DNA of 64,000 nt from Flavobacteriaceae bacterium (GCA_021647405.1 JAKIUU010000005.1:1-64000), one strand, 5' to 3'; shown: positions 36,456 to 45,097, counted from the first letter of the stretch. Made by a program: numbers and translations. The notes: generated by a model from the letters alone, not told the origin.

Positions 36456-36846
36456 TGGAGACGGCGGGAATCGAACCCGCGTCCAAACAAGCAACCAAAA
36501 AGTTTTCTACATGCTTAGTTTTCGTTTAATTTTAGACCTATGGCTGACCGAAAACCGCCTACCATAAACTTAGCTTCTTAAGTGTTAAACCAAAATCGAA
36601 GCACTTTTGGTTCTAGATTAACATTTACGATGCCTCTTACAGAACGCCGTTAATCAGGGCTTTCAAGAGACATTTAGCTTTCCTGCCTGGCAGGACGAGG
36701 CTTAAATCTTACTGTAATTCAGATTAAGCAGCTAAAGCGTAATTATTTTCGCCGTTTATAAGTTGAAACTAAGTTTTACGAGATTGGTATCATTGCTCGG
36801 CATGCTTACTGATTAATTGACCTCGCTGTCAAAACCAGTCGTCCCC
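36456..36846 (-). ncRNA. ssrA: tmRNA (ssrA), tag peptide GENNYALAA
   Basis: The minus strand begins GGGGACGACTGGTTTTGACAGC, a typical one-piece tmRNA 5' end, and finishes with the T-arm GGGTTCGATTCCCGCC followed by CGTCTCC-A. The ends form a 7-bp acceptor stem with one G-U pair, and the 3' CCA is not encoded. The tag frame (bases 36753 down to 36724) starts at a GGC resume codon and encodes GENNYALAA followed by TAA. With the tRNA-borne Ala it gives AGENNYALAA, the hydrophobic -ALAA end recognised by ClpXP-type proteases. The RNA rescues stalled ribosomes. An almost perfect hairpin, TCCTGCC-A-GGCAGGA (about 36681-36695), sits in the pseudoknot region. Confidence 0.96.
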
Positions 36847-36902
36847 AAATTGTAAAAGAACCCCCAATAAGCCCGACAACTATCGGGATAAGATTGGGTT
36901 TG

Positions 36903-36936
36903 CAAATGTATAAATTTAGTTGCTAATCTTTGCAAA
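36903..36936 (-). promoter_or_regulatory. ssrA promoter (-33/-7)
   Basis: Reading the minus strand, TTTG at 36936-36933 and TACATTTG at 36910-36903 are separated by 22 bases, matching the Bacteroidetes primary-sigma promoter (TTTG and TAnnTTTG). The -7 box is 57 bases before the mature 5' end of tmRNA, consistent with a short processed leader. Confidence 0.6.
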
Positions 36937-36978
36937 TACAAGTAATTTAGCGAAAAATTTAAGAAGGACATACCCCAA

Positions 36979-38184
36979 ATGAAGTTAGCCATTATCAAAG
37001 AACGCAAATCACCGCCAGATAGGCGTGTGGTTTTTTCGCCAAAAGCGTGTCAAAAATTATTAAAAACATATAAAGACTTAAGTATTTGTATTGAACCTTC
37101 ACAAATTAGGGCTTATACAGATGGGCAATACGCTAAAGCAGGTTTAAAATTACAATCAGATGTGTCAGATTGCGATGTTTTATTGGGTGTAAAAGAAGTG
37201 CCAATTGAAGCCTTAATTCCCAATAAAAGTTATTTTTTTTTCTCGCATACAATAAAAAAACAGGCTTACAATCGCAATTTACTACGGGCTGTTTTAGACA
37301 AAAACATCACACTGTACGATCATGAAGTGATAACTTCCGAAAAAGGAACCCGTCTTGTGGCTTTTGGCCGCTATGCGGGTATTGTTGGGGCTTATAATGC
37401 TGTAAGAACTTATGGGTTAAAATCGCAAACTTTCGACATTCCAAAAGCATCCGAACTTCACGACAAACAAGCTTTAATAGACACCTTAAAAAAAATAAAA
37501 CTTCCCGCTATAAAAATTTTATTGACAGGAAAAGGACGTGTGGGCAATGGGGCTTTCGAAATCCTTAACGGGATGGGTTTAAAACAGGTAGATACCCAAA
37601 CATTTTTAACTCAAAATTTCGATTGTGCCGTATTTGCTCAAATTGATGTAGAAGATTACAACAAGTTTAAAGAGGATAAAATATTTAATCAAGACGCTTT
37701 TTTTAAAAACCCAACCGATTTTAAGAGCAATTTTATGCGTTTTGCTAAAGTTACCGATGTTTATATAGCGGGGCATTTTTATGCCGATGGCGCACCGTAT
37801 ATTTTTACAAGAGAAGATGCCAAACAACCCGACTTTAATATCAGTGTTGTGGCCGATATTAGTTGCGATATTGACGGCCCTGTAGCCAGTACAATTCGCT
37901 CCACTACAATTGCAGATCCCATTTACGGTTACGACCCTCAAACCGAACAAGAAGTTGGTTTTTTAAACCCAAAAGCCATAGCCGTTATGGCCGTAGATAA
38001 TTTGCCATGCGAATTGCCAATTGATGCTTCAGATGGTTTTGGCGAAATGTTTGCCAAACACGTAATGCCTGCGTTTTTTAACCACGATGCCGACGGTGTA
38101 TTAGAACGTGCTAGAATGACTAAAAATGGCAAACTAACCAGTAAATACAACTACTTGCAAGATTTTTTAACAGCTAATCAATAG
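36979..38184 (+). CDS. NAD(P)-dependent saccharopine dehydrogenase-like oxidoreductase
   Basis: A 401-residue protein with an alanine-dehydrogenase/transhydrogenase-type N-terminal domain (MKLAIIKERKSPPDRRVVFSP; LLGVKEVP; SYFFFSHTIKKQ). A Rossmann segment lies in the middle (ILLTGKGRVGNGAFEILN), and a catalytic-type region contains VVADISCDIDGPVAST. The layout matches lysine-forming saccharopine dehydrogenase relatives that are widespread in Bacteroidetes. The enzyme is cytoplasmic. It stands alone, divergent from ssrA and followed by a terminator, so context does not reveal the substrate; a role in lysine metabolism is possible but unproven. Confidence 0.85.
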   Translation: MKLAIIKERKSPPDRRVVFSPKACQKLLKTYKDLSICIEPSQIRAYTDGQYAKAGLKLQSDVSDCDVLLGVKEVPIEALIPNKSYFFFSHTIKKQAYNRNLLRAVLDKNITLYDHEVITSEKGTRLVAFGRYAGIVGAYNAVRTYGLKSQTFDIPKASELHDKQALIDTLKKIKLPAIKILLTGKGRVGNGAFEILNGMGLKQVDTQTFLTQNFDCAVFAQIDVEDYNKFKEDKIFNQDAFFKNPTDFKSNFMRFAKVTDVYIAGHFYADGAPYIFTREDAKQPDFNISVVADISCDIDGPVASTIRSTTIADPIYGYDPQTEQEVGFLNPKAIAVMAVDNLPCELPIDASDGFGEMFAKHVMPAFFNHDADGVLERARMTKNGKLTSKYNYLQDFLTANQ

Positions 38185-38236
38185 TTAAAAAAAAATATTG
38201 AAAATATTTTTTTTAGCCCTTTTAACAGGGTTGTTT

Positions 38237-38258
38237 CCCTTTAAAATAAAGGGTTTTT
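38237..38258 (+). terminator. Intrinsic terminator after the saccharopine dehydrogenase-like gene
   Basis: CCCTTTA (38237-38243) and TAAAGGG (38247-38253) form a 7-bp stem with a three-base loop, followed by TTTTT. It lies 53 bases after the stop and 120 bases before the ribonucleotide reductase gene. Confidence 0.75.
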
Positions 38259-38377
38259 AAGGGGTTAAAATGTTATTAACGACAAATAGTTAATAATTAT
38301 TTTGACACTTTTATTATGGAATATTGTTTTAAAATAACTTTACAACTCTTTTACCACCTAATACACTAACTATTGTA

Positions 38378-40933
38378 ATGATTGAACAATTAACTACCAA
38401 AAAAATGCACACCTATGCCGAAGTTTTAGAGGCCTGTCTAAGCTATTTTAACAATGATGAATTGGCCGCTACTACGTGGATGAACAAGTATGCTATTAAA
38501 GATGAAAAAGGAAATTTTTTAGAAAAAACACCCGATGATATGCACCGTCGTATGGCCAAAGAGTTTGCCAGAGTTGAGGCCAAATACACCTCTAAAATAG
38601 AAGACAACGCAAAATTATCTTCCTATGGTTCTACAAGAACGCCATTGACAGAATCGGTTGTTTTTAGCATGTTTAAAAACTTTAAATATGCCATTCCGCA
38701 GGGCAGTGTTATGGCAGCTTTGGGCAATACCCACATGATAGCTTCTTTGTCAAATTGTGTGGTTGTGCCAGAGATTTACGATTCTTATGGTGGTATTTGT
38801 TATACTGATCAACAATTGGTACAACTTTTTAAAAGACGCTGTGGTGTTGGTGTAGACTTGTCGAGCTTACGCCCAAATAATGCCGAAGTTTCTAATTCAG
38901 CAGGCACTACAACAGGGGCTGTTTCGTTTATGGAACGCTTTTCAAATACAACACGCGAGGTGGCTCAAAATGGACGCCGTGGCGCGCTTATGCTCACCAT
39001 GGATATTGCACATCCAGACATTGAAAGTTTTATTACAGTAAAACAAGATTTGACCAAGATAACGGGCGCCAATGTCTCTGTTCGTTTATCAGATGAGTTT
39101 ATGAATGCCGTTATTAAAGATGGTGACTTTACATTGCGTTGGCCAATTGACAGTCCAGATCCAAAATACACCAAGGTGGTTAAGGCCAAAAAATTATGGA
39201 ATACCATTATTAAATGTGCCCATAAATCGGCTGAACCAGGGCTTATTTTTTGGGACAGACAACACTATTATTCAACGTCTTCATTTTATCCAGGATTTAA
39301 AAATACCTCTACAAATCCATGTTCAGAAATTGCCATGCAAGGAGGTGATTCATGTCGTTTAATCGCCATTAATTTATACAGTTTTGTCAAAGATCCCTAT
39401 ACTGAAAATGCATCATTTGACTTTGAAGATTTTTATAAAAAAGTATACGAATCTCAACACTTGATGGATAATTTGGTTGACTTAGAGCTTGAAGCAGTTG
39501 ATAAAATATTTAATAAAATACTAAGCGATAAAGAACCCAATTACATCAAACAAATTGAAATTGATACATGGAAATTACTCTTTAAAAATGGCAAGACAGG
39601 ACGCAGAACAGGTCTCGGATTTACGGCTTTGGCAGATGCTGTTGCCGCATTGGGTCTAAAATTTGATTCTGATGAAGCCCTTCAGGTAATTGACAGCATT
39701 ATGCGTAAAAAATTGGAAGGCGAATTTGACAGCAGTATTGATATGGCCATTACAAGAGGAGCCTTTAAAATATTTGACCCAGAAATTGAAGAAAAATCAG
39801 ACTTTGTGCAAATGCTTAAAGCCGAATTTCCTGATATTTACAAACGCATGATGACACATGGCCGTCGCAATATTTCTATCAGTACAGTAGCCCCAACCGG
39901 AAGTTTGAGTATGTTAGCCCAAACTTCGTCAGGAATTGAGCCTGTTTATTTGATGTCGTATAAACGCCGCCGTAAGGTAAACCCCTCAGAAGCAAATGCC
40001 AAAGTTGCTTATGTTGACGAATTGGGCGATTCTTTTGAAGAGTTTGTGGTGTACCATCCAAAAGTAAAAACTTGGATGAACGCATCGGGTAAAACCGATA
40101 TCAGTTTAAGTCCGTATGCAGGTGCAACGGCTACCGAAATTGATTGGCATAAACGTGTGGCCATGCAAGCATTGGTTCAGAAATACACCACACATTCTAT
40201 AAGCTCTACCATAAATTTAGCTAATGATGTTGCGCCAGAATTGGTGGCCGATATTTATATAGAATCATGGATAAAAGGTCTTAAAGGAATTACTGTTTAC
40301 CGCGATGGATCGCGTAGCGGCATACTGGTTGCTAATGACACTAAGAAAGATGATAAAAAATGCAAAGACCAAGTTTTTAGCGAAACATTTGCACCCAAAC
40401 GACCTAAAAAGATAGAGGCGCGTATTATTCGTTTTCAAAATGAGTACGAAAAATGGATGGCTGTTGTAGGGATGATAGACAACCGTCCTTACGAAATATT
40501 TACAGGTAAAATAGACGAAGCCTTTATATTGCCACAATGGGTAACCAATGGCTGGATTATTAAAAATAGAGACGAAGACGGACACTCTCGTTACGATTTC
40601 CAATTTTTAGATAAAGATGGTTATAAGGTTACTTTCGAAGCCCTTTCCAGATCTTTCGACAAAGAATTTTGGAATTATGCCAAACTTATTTCAGGTGTTT
40701 TACGTCATGGCATGCCCATGCCATATGTTATAAATTTAATAGGCAACCTCAATTTATTTGATGACAATATCAATACGTGGAAAAATGGTGTTGTACGGGC
40801 GCTAAAACAATTTGTGCCAGATGGTACGGCTGCAGCCGATAAAAAATGTACAGAATGCAATGCCCCAGACGGACTGATATTTTCTGAAGGTTGCTTAAAA
40901 TGCAAACACTGCGGTTATTCTAAGTGTGGGTAA
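38378..40933 (+). CDS. nrdJ: Adenosylcobalamin-dependent ribonucleotide reductase (class II)
   Basis: An 851-residue enzyme that reduces ribonucleotides to deoxyribonucleotides using a B12-derived radical. The active-site cluster NPCSE gives Asn313, Cys315 (thiyl radical) and Glu317. The redox pair is probably Cys127 (SLSNCVVVP) and Cys326 (GDSCRL), by comparison with the Thermotoga enzyme. Phosphate-binding loops include STVAPTGSLSMLAQTSSGIEP. The C-terminus has a zinc-ribbon-like Cys cluster (CTECNAPDGL, then CLKCKHCGYSKCG), which probably also supplies the reducing thiols. TAACTTTA at 38335-38342 is a near match to the -7 box. No cobalamin riboswitch was recognised upstream. Confidence 0.96.
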   Translation: MIEQLTTKKMHTYAEVLEACLSYFNNDELAATTWMNKYAIKDEKGNFLEKTPDDMHRRMAKEFARVEAKYTSKIEDNAKLSSYGSTRTPLTESVVFSMFKNFKYAIPQGSVMAALGNTHMIASLSNCVVVPEIYDSYGGICYTDQQLVQLFKRRCGVGVDLSSLRPNNAEVSNSAGTTTGAVSFMERFSNTTREVAQNGRRGALMLTMDIAHPDIESFITVKQDLTKITGANVSVRLSDEFMNAVIKDGDFTLRWPIDSPDPKYTKVVKAKKLWNTIIKCAHKSAEPGLIFWDRQHYYSTSSFYPGFKNTSTNPCSEIAMQGGDSCRLIAINLYSFVKDPYTENASFDFEDFYKKVYESQHLMDNLVDLELEAVDKIFNKILSDKEPNYIKQIEIDTWKLLFKNGKTGRRTGLGFTALADAVAALGLKFDSDEALQVIDSIMRKKLEGEFDSSIDMAITRGAFKIFDPEIEEKSDFVQMLKAEFPDIYKRMMTHGRRNISISTVAPTGSLSMLAQTSSGIEPVYLMSYKRRRKVNPSEANAKVAYVDELGDSFEEFVVYHPKVKTWMNASGKTDISLSPYAGATATEIDWHKRVAMQALVQKYTTHSISSTINLANDVAPELVADIYIESWIKGLKGITVYRDGSRSGILVANDTKKDDKKCKDQVFSETFAPKRPKKIEARIIRFQNEYEKWMAVVGMIDNRPYEIFTGKIDEAFILPQWVTNGWIIKNRDEDGHSRYDFQFLDKDGYKVTFEALSRSFDKEFWNYAKLISGVLRHGMPMPYVINLIGNLNLFDDNINTWKNGVVRALKQFVPDGTAAADKKCTECNAPDGLIFSEGCLKCKHCGYSKCG

Positions 40934-40995
40934 TTTTGCTTTAGTTAATTAAATAAGTCTTTCTATTTGTACTTATCATAATAATTTATATTATT

Positions 40996-41028
40996 ATACG
41001 TATTAATTTTATATATTTGTACGTACAA
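40996..41028. promoter_or_regulatory. Promoter with double TACGTA operator of the toxin-antitoxin pair
   Basis: TATATTTG at 41012-41019 is an exact -7 box. It overlaps the perfect 12-bp palindrome TTGTACGTACAA (41017-41028). A second palindrome ATACGTAT (40996-41003) lies upstream. The two TACGTA cores (40997 and 41020) are 23 bases apart, about two helical turns, so a ribbon-helix-helix antitoxin could bind both on one DNA face and block transcription. Confidence 0.7.
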
Positions 41029-41037
41029 TTAGATATT

Positions 41038-41283
41038 ATGGATTCAAAATTAACTTTAAAGCTCAAAAACAACATTATAGAAAAGGCTAAATTGTATGCT
41101 AAAAAACAAAACACAAGTCTTTCTAGGTTAATTGAAAATTATCTTAAAACAGTAACTGTAACAGATGAAAAAGAGGGTATTAAAATTACCCCATTAGTCT
41201 TATCTCTAACTGGAGTTATAGAATTAGAAGAATCTAACTACAAGAAAAGATATACTGACTATTTATCTGAGAAATACACCTAA
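41038..41283 (+). CDS. Antitoxin, DUF6364-like ribbon-helix-helix protein
   Basis: I start at the ATG at 41038, because an earlier in-frame codon at 41017 lies inside the promoter. The 81-residue product opens MDSKLTLKLKNNIIEKAKLY followed by SLSRLIENYL: a beta-strand and two helices typical of DUF6364/RHH antitoxins that dimerise and bind DNA. The rest is a charged tail suited to wrapping the toxin. Its stop overlaps the toxin start (TAATG), as in many type II modules. Autoregulation through the TACGTA palindromes is likely. Confidence 0.85.
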   Translation: MDSKLTLKLKNNIIEKAKLYAKKQNTSLSRLIENYLKTVTVTDEKEGIKITPLVLSLTGVIELEESNYKKRYTDYLSEKYT

Positions 41284-41696
41284 TGGATAAGATTTTAGTC
41301 GATACAAATATTGTTTTAGATCTTTTGGCAAAACGTGAAGCATTCTTAACTGAAGCACAAGAACTTTTTACCCTTTCTGATCAAAATGAGGTTATACTCT
41401 GTGTTTCTGCGTTAACCTTTGCAAATGCGTATTATATTTTATCACAAAAGTTAAAATTAAATGATACGAGAAGTGTCTTGCGGCGATTTAAGATTTTGGT
41501 AAAAGTGATTCCTTTAAACGAGAAAATTATAAACTTATCACTAGATTCTGAATTTAAAGATTTTGAAGATGCCATACAATATCACACTAGCCTTGAAAAC
41601 GATATAGACATTATCTTAACAAGAAATTTAAAAGATTTTAAGTTATCAAAAATTCCTGTTTTAACTGCCAGAGATTATATTAAAATTAATTTTTAA
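41283..41696 (+). CDS. PIN-domain toxin (VapC-like ribonuclease)
   Basis: A 137-residue PIN_3-type protein with LVDTNIVLDLL (Asp7) at the N-terminus, FEDAIQY (acidic pair near residues 96-98) and DIDIILTRN (Asp near 107), which together build the metal-binding nuclease site. The second conserved position, usually Glu in VapC, falls in SALTFANAYYIL where Asn is present, as I recall for many Bacteroidetes PIN_3 proteins. It probably cleaves RNA and is neutralised by the overlapping upstream antitoxin. It ends eight bases from the convergent kdsA gene. Confidence 0.88.
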   Translation: MDKILVDTNIVLDLLAKREAFLTEAQELFTLSDQNEVILCVSALTFANAYYILSQKLKLNDTRSVLRRFKILVKVIPLNEKIINLSLDSEFKDFEDAIQYHTSLENDIDIILTRNLKDFKLSKIPVLTARDYIKINF

Positions 41697-41703
41697 ACAG
41701 GCA

Positions 41704-42522
41704 TTAAAACCCATTCACCGTTTTACGGATAGCCACCAATTTGATAAGTAAATCTTCTAGGTAATCAAGTTTTAACATATTAGCACCGTCAGATTTGGCA
41801 ATACTGGGGTCGTAATGGGTTTCTAAAAACAAACCATCTACACCCACAGCAATCCCTGCCTTGGCAATGGTTTCTATGAGTTCGGGTTTACCTCCTGTAA
41901 CGCCACTGGTCTGATTGGGTTGCTGTAAAGAGTGGGTAATGTCTAAAATTGTTGGCGCAAATTGTTGCATAACCGGAATACCTCTAAAATCTACCACCAT
42001 ATCTTGGTAGCCAAACATGGTACCTCTATCGGTTAACATTACCTGCGTATTGCCACTATCAATCACTTTTTGAACGGCGTGTTTCATACTTTCGGGGCTC
42101 ATAAATTGGCCTTTTTTAAGATTGACAACTTTTCCTGTTTTGGCGGCGGCCACTACCAAATCGGTTTGACGCACCAAAAAAGCAGGTATTTGCAACACAT
42201 CTACGTAAGGAGCCGCTTTGGCAGCATCACTTACTTCGTGAATATCAGTAACAGTTGGCACATTAAAAGTATGGCCTACTTTTTTAAGGATTTTTAGGGC
42301 TTTTTCATCGCCTATGCCTGTAAAGCTATCAATGCGAGAGCGGTTGGCTTTTTTAAAACTGCCTTTAAAAATAAAAGGTATTTCAAGACGATTGGTTATT
42401 TCAACAATTTTTTCGGCAATGTTTAAAGCCATGGCTTCGCTTTCAATGGCACAAGGCCCAGCCAATAAAAAGAAATTGTTGCCAGAGGTGTGTTTTATTT
42501 TTGGAATTAAAGAGAGCTGCAT
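41704..42522 (-). CDS. kdsA: 3-deoxy-8-phosphooctulonate synthase (KDO-8-P synthase)
   Basis: A 272-residue cytoplasmic enzyme that condenses phosphoenolpyruvate with arabinose-5-phosphate for the LPS inner core. Motifs include LLAGPCAIES, FIFKGSFKKANRSR, the VLQIPAFLVRQTDL stretch, VNLKKGQFMSP, LTDRGTMFGY and the C-terminal GVDGLFLETHYDP. Length and motifs match the family. Asn in VVNLKKGQF at the position that is Cys in metal-dependent forms suggests the metal-independent class. A good promoter box lies just upstream. Confidence 0.96.
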   Translation of the reverse strand: MQLSLIPKIKHTSGNNFFLLAGPCAIESEAMALNIAEKIVEITNRLEIPFIFKGSFKKANRSRIDSFTGIGDEKALKILKKVGHTFNVPTVTDIHEVSDAAKAAPYVDVLQIPAFLVRQTDLVVAAAKTGKVVNLKKGQFMSPESMKHAVQKVIDSGNTQVMLTDRGTMFGYQDMVVDFRGIPVMQQFAPTILDITHSLQQPNQTSGVTGGKPELIETIAKAGIAVGVDGLFLETHYDPSIAKSDGANMLKLDYLEDLLIKLVAIRKTVNGF

Positions 42523-42538
42523 TGCTGATTTTTTTTTA

Positions 42539-42546
42539 CAAAGATA
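42539..42546 (-). promoter_or_regulatory. kdsA -7 promoter box
   Basis: On the minus strand this is TATCTTTG, an exact TAnnTTTG match, ending 16 bases before the kdsA start codon. That leaves room for a very short leader, as usual in this phylum. Confidence 0.6.
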
Positions 42547-42634
42547 GTATTTCCTTTTATTGTAAGAAGTGGTATAAAATTTGCGACTTATATTAAAGAT
42601 AAAACCCTAACTTTATTTTTTTTAATCAGCGTTT

Positions 42635-43174
42635 ATGAAATCTATAAAATTTTTCTTTTTGGCTGTCATTGTAAGTTTCTTGATTGGTGCTTGCGCCGCG
42701 CCTAAAATAAGCTATGATTATGATGAAACTGTCGATTTCAATCGGTATAAAACTTTTGTGTTATCGCACAGAGTGATGCTTAATTTAAAACCTCTTGACA
42801 GCGCCCGTTTTATTAATGCTTTAGCCAATGCTTTGTCCAAAAAAGGGATATCATCGGCTAAAAAAGCAGCGCTTATAATCAATATTACGCGCCAAGAAAA
42901 AGAAGCACAAAGTCATTCTCAAATAGGGGTGGGTGTGGCGCAACAATCACGTCACGTTGGATTTAATATTGGCGGCGCTATCCCTATTAAAAGAAATGCC
43001 ACCACCCAGTCAATCACATTAGACTTTAGAGAGGCAGTTTCGCATAAGCTAATATGGCAAAGCCACATCCGTAATACCTACAAAAACACACTTACACCCC
43101 AAGAAAAAGAAAAAATGTATTTTGAACTCTTTACTGAAATATTTAAAGCCTATCCGCCAAAGAAATCAGGTTAG
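42635..43174 (+). CDS. DUF4136-family lipoprotein
   Basis: A 179-residue lipoprotein with lipobox IGACA (Cys20). The body begins KISYDYDETVDFNRYKTF, the hallmark opening of DUF4136 (D-x-F-Y-KTF), and carries FINALANALSKKGI, a Gly/Gln-rich loop and SITLDFREAVSHKLIWQS. Members are predicted envelope lipoproteins of unknown function. It is divergent from kdsA and its end overlaps the end of gldA by four bases. Confidence 0.85.
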   Translation: MKSIKFFFLAVIVSFLIGACAAPKISYDYDETVDFNRYKTFVLSHRVMLNLKPLDSARFINALANALSKKGISSAKKAALIINITRQEKEAQSHSQIGVGVAQQSRHVGFNIGGAIPIKRNATTQSITLDFREAVSHKLIWQSHIRNTYKNTLTPQEKEKMYFELFTEIFKAYPPKKSG

Positions 43175-44064
43175 GAAGTAAAGCGTTTAAAAAGGCTTTC
43201 TAAAGTGTCGCCTTTTTGATTCATTTGAAGGATTTTATAATCCTCTTGTTTGGCAAAATCAAACAAGACACTTCCAGTGTCAGTTTCATTTTCAAAAGTT
43301 AAAAGCCAAGAATTTTTATTTAGCTGCAGCGATTCTTTCAGACTTAAATGGGCATTTAAAATCTCTTTTGAAAGGGGTTTGTCAAAAGTCACCTCCAGTT
43401 GTTGTTTTGAGTTTGATTTTAAATCATTAAGCGTAACATCGGCCACAAGTACCCCTTTATTTATTAAAATAACCCGATCGCAAATGGCTTCAACCTCTTG
43501 TAATATATGGGATGAAAACAAAACAGTTTTTGTTTTTCCAATTTCTTTTATAAGATTTCTAATCTCAATTAATTGGTTGGGGTCTAAGCCTGTGGTGGGC
43601 TCGTCTAACAAGAGTACACTGGGGTTGTGCAATAAGGCCGACGCCAAACCCACACGTTGTTTGTATCCTTTAGATAACAAGGCCATTTTTTTGTGCGCTT
43701 GTTCAGACAAACCAACTTGTGTAATAACAGCAGCTATATTTTGTTTGGAAATTTTATGTAAAGAAGCTAAAAACGTCAAATATTCTTTGACATACATATT
43801 GAGATAAAGCGGATTATTTTCGGGTAAGTACCCAATATTTTTCTTTATCGTTAATGGTTTTTTATCAGTTTCAATATCCTGTATTTTAGCCGTTCCCGAG
43901 CTGGGTTTTATATAGGCTGCCAGAATTTTAAATAAAGTTGATTTTCCGGCACCATTAGGCCCTAAAATCCCAACAATTTCGCCTTGTTTTACAGTAAAGC
44001 TTATATTATTTAATACCTGTTGGGTTCCGTAAGTTTTAGAAATAGCGGTTACAGTAAGCGTCAT
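43171..44064 (-). CDS. gldA: Gliding-motility ABC transporter ATP-binding protein
   Basis: I choose the ATG at 44064, which gives the family-typical opening MTLTVTAISKTYGTQQVLNN; an upstream ATG at 44082 adds six residues. The 297-residue ATPase has Walker A GPNGAGKST, Q-loop GYLPENNPLY, signature LSKGYKQRVGLA, Walker B VLLLDEPTTGLD and a C-terminal extension. The overall sequence resembles GldA, which with GldF and GldG is linked to flavobacterial gliding. The gldFG genes are not adjacent here. Generic ABC exporter ATPase is the alternative reading. Confidence 0.85.
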   Translation of the reverse strand: MTLTVTAISKTYGTQQVLNNISFTVKQGEIVGILGPNGAGKSTLFKILAAYIKPSSGTAKIQDIETDKKPLTIKKNIGYLPENNPLYLNMYVKEYLTFLASLHKISKQNIAAVITQVGLSEQAHKKMALLSKGYKQRVGLASALLHNPSVLLLDEPTTGLDPNQLIEIRNLIKEIGKTKTVLFSSHILQEVEAICDRVILINKGVLVADVTLNDLKSNSKQQLEVTFDKPLSKEILNAHLSLKESLQLNKNSWLLTFENETDTGSVLFDFAKQEDYKILQMNQKGDTLESLFKRFTS

Positions 44065-44078
44065 AATTTTGGTATTGC

Positions 44079-44102
44079 GCACAAAGAAACAAATCTTTGT
44101 GC
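44079..44102. promoter_or_regulatory. 9-bp inverted repeat between divergent genes
   Basis: GCACAAAGA (44079-44087) and TCTTTGTGC (44094-44102) are perfect arms around a 6-base spacer. It lies between the divergent gldA and hydrolase starts and contains a TTTG that could serve as the -33 element of the hydrolase promoter. It is a candidate operator. Confidence 0.5.
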
Positions 44103-44111
44103 TAAATTACT

Positions 44112-44119
44112 TATTTTTG
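44112..44119 (+). promoter_or_regulatory. -7 box of the alpha/beta hydrolase gene
   Basis: TATTTTTG matches TAnnTTTG exactly, 43 bases before the start codon. TTTG at 44096-44099 lies upstream, with slightly short spacing. Confidence 0.5.
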
Positions 44120-44162
44120 AACGATATCTGTTTCTAAACAGAGATTAAAAAGAACTAAAAAA

Positions 44163-45038
44163 ATGAAAAAACACTTCTACTTTTTAAAGAAGAAAAGGTT
44201 GCTAATTCCAATGGTTTTAGTGCTGCTTTTGGGTTTTGCTAATTCGTGTATTTCTTTGCGAATGAGCGATAAAGAGGTGATAAAATCTTTTAAGAAAGCG
44301 GCCAAAACACCCATAATATATTACACCAATTACAAAGGGAAGCCCATGCGCTATATTGCTTCAAAACCATTTGACAGTAAATTGCCAACATTGCTTTTTT
44401 TACATGGCGCTCCAGGCTCTTCTTCCGATTTTTACAGATACCTAAAAGATTCAATTTTAAATACCAAAGCCAATTTAATTTCTATGGACCGCTTGGGCTA
44501 TGGCTATTCAAATTATGGCATAGCGGAAACCTCAATTACTGAACAAGCCGAAAGTGCATTTCACATCCTCGGAGAAAATAAAGTTAAAGACGCCATAGTT
44601 ATCGGGTGGTCTTACGGCGGAACAATTGCAGCAAAATTGGTTGCCTTGCATCCAGAGCTAATAAAGCATGCTGTTTTAATAGCGCCAGCCATATCGCCCG
44701 CCGATGAAAAGTATTTTATTTTAGGAAAAGTGGCAAAGTGGGGCCTAACACGATGGATGGTGCCAAAAGCATTTAGAGTAGCCGAAGACGAAAAATTAGC
44801 GCACGCTGCAGAATTAAAACTCATGTTACCCGATTGGCAAAAAATACAAAGACCGGTAACCTATTATCAGGGCGATAAAGACAAAATTGTTCCCTTTGCC
44901 AATGCCCAATTTATAAGAGATAAAATGCCTGCAAGCTTGTTAAACCAAATAACTATTAAAGGCGGCTCTCATTTTATTGTTTTTAAGAATTACGAGCTTA
45001 TAAAGACAGAATTACTAAGAATAATTGACAACATTTAA
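44163..45038 (+). CDS. Alpha/beta-fold hydrolase, probable lipoprotein
   Basis: A 291-residue protein with an N-terminal hydrophobic segment ending in FANSC (possible lipobox, Cys29). The alpha/beta-hydrolase core has the oxyanion-loop motif LFLHGAPGSSSDF, nucleophile elbow GWSYGG, acid near YQGDKDKIVP and catalytic His in GGSHFIVF. The fold assignment is firm; the substrate is unknown. It probably faces the periplasm or is anchored in the envelope. It is divergent from gldA. Confidence 0.85.
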   Translation: MKKHFYFLKKKRLLIPMVLVLLLGFANSCISLRMSDKEVIKSFKKAAKTPIIYYTNYKGKPMRYIASKPFDSKLPTLLFLHGAPGSSSDFYRYLKDSILNTKANLISMDRLGYGYSNYGIAETSITEQAESAFHILGENKVKDAIVIGWSYGGTIAAKLVALHPELIKHAVLIAPAISPADEKYFILGKVAKWGLTRWMVPKAFRVAEDEKLAHAAELKLMLPDWQKIQRPVTYYQGDKDKIVPFANAQFIRDKMPASLLNQITIKGGSHFIVFKNYELIKTELLRIIDNI

Positions 45039-45072
45039 ATTTTTATTGAAAAATTCTTTATAAAAAATTGCA

Positions 45073-45097
45073 TTTGTAATTTTAATTTATAGATTTG
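45073..45097 (+). promoter_or_regulatory. Promoter of the aromatic amino acid operon
   Basis: TTTG at 45073-45076 and TAGATTTG at 45090-45097 match the -33 and exact -7 boxes. Transcription would begin near 45103, about 15 bases before the leader peptide start. Confidence 0.65.

Noticed and set aside
36873..36888. Short palindrome CCCGACAACTATCGGG upstream of ssrA
   Set aside because: The arms are only five bases; it may be a dispersed repeat remnant, but there is no second copy in the window.
36813..37007. Minus-strand reading frame of 64 codons near ssrA
   Set aside because: It runs across the tmRNA 5' end and its promoter and has no protein-like features.
38185..38377. Possible cobalamin riboswitch before nrdJ
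   Set aside because: The region is only 193 bases, holds a terminator and AT-rich sequence, and shows no B12-box-like conserved core.
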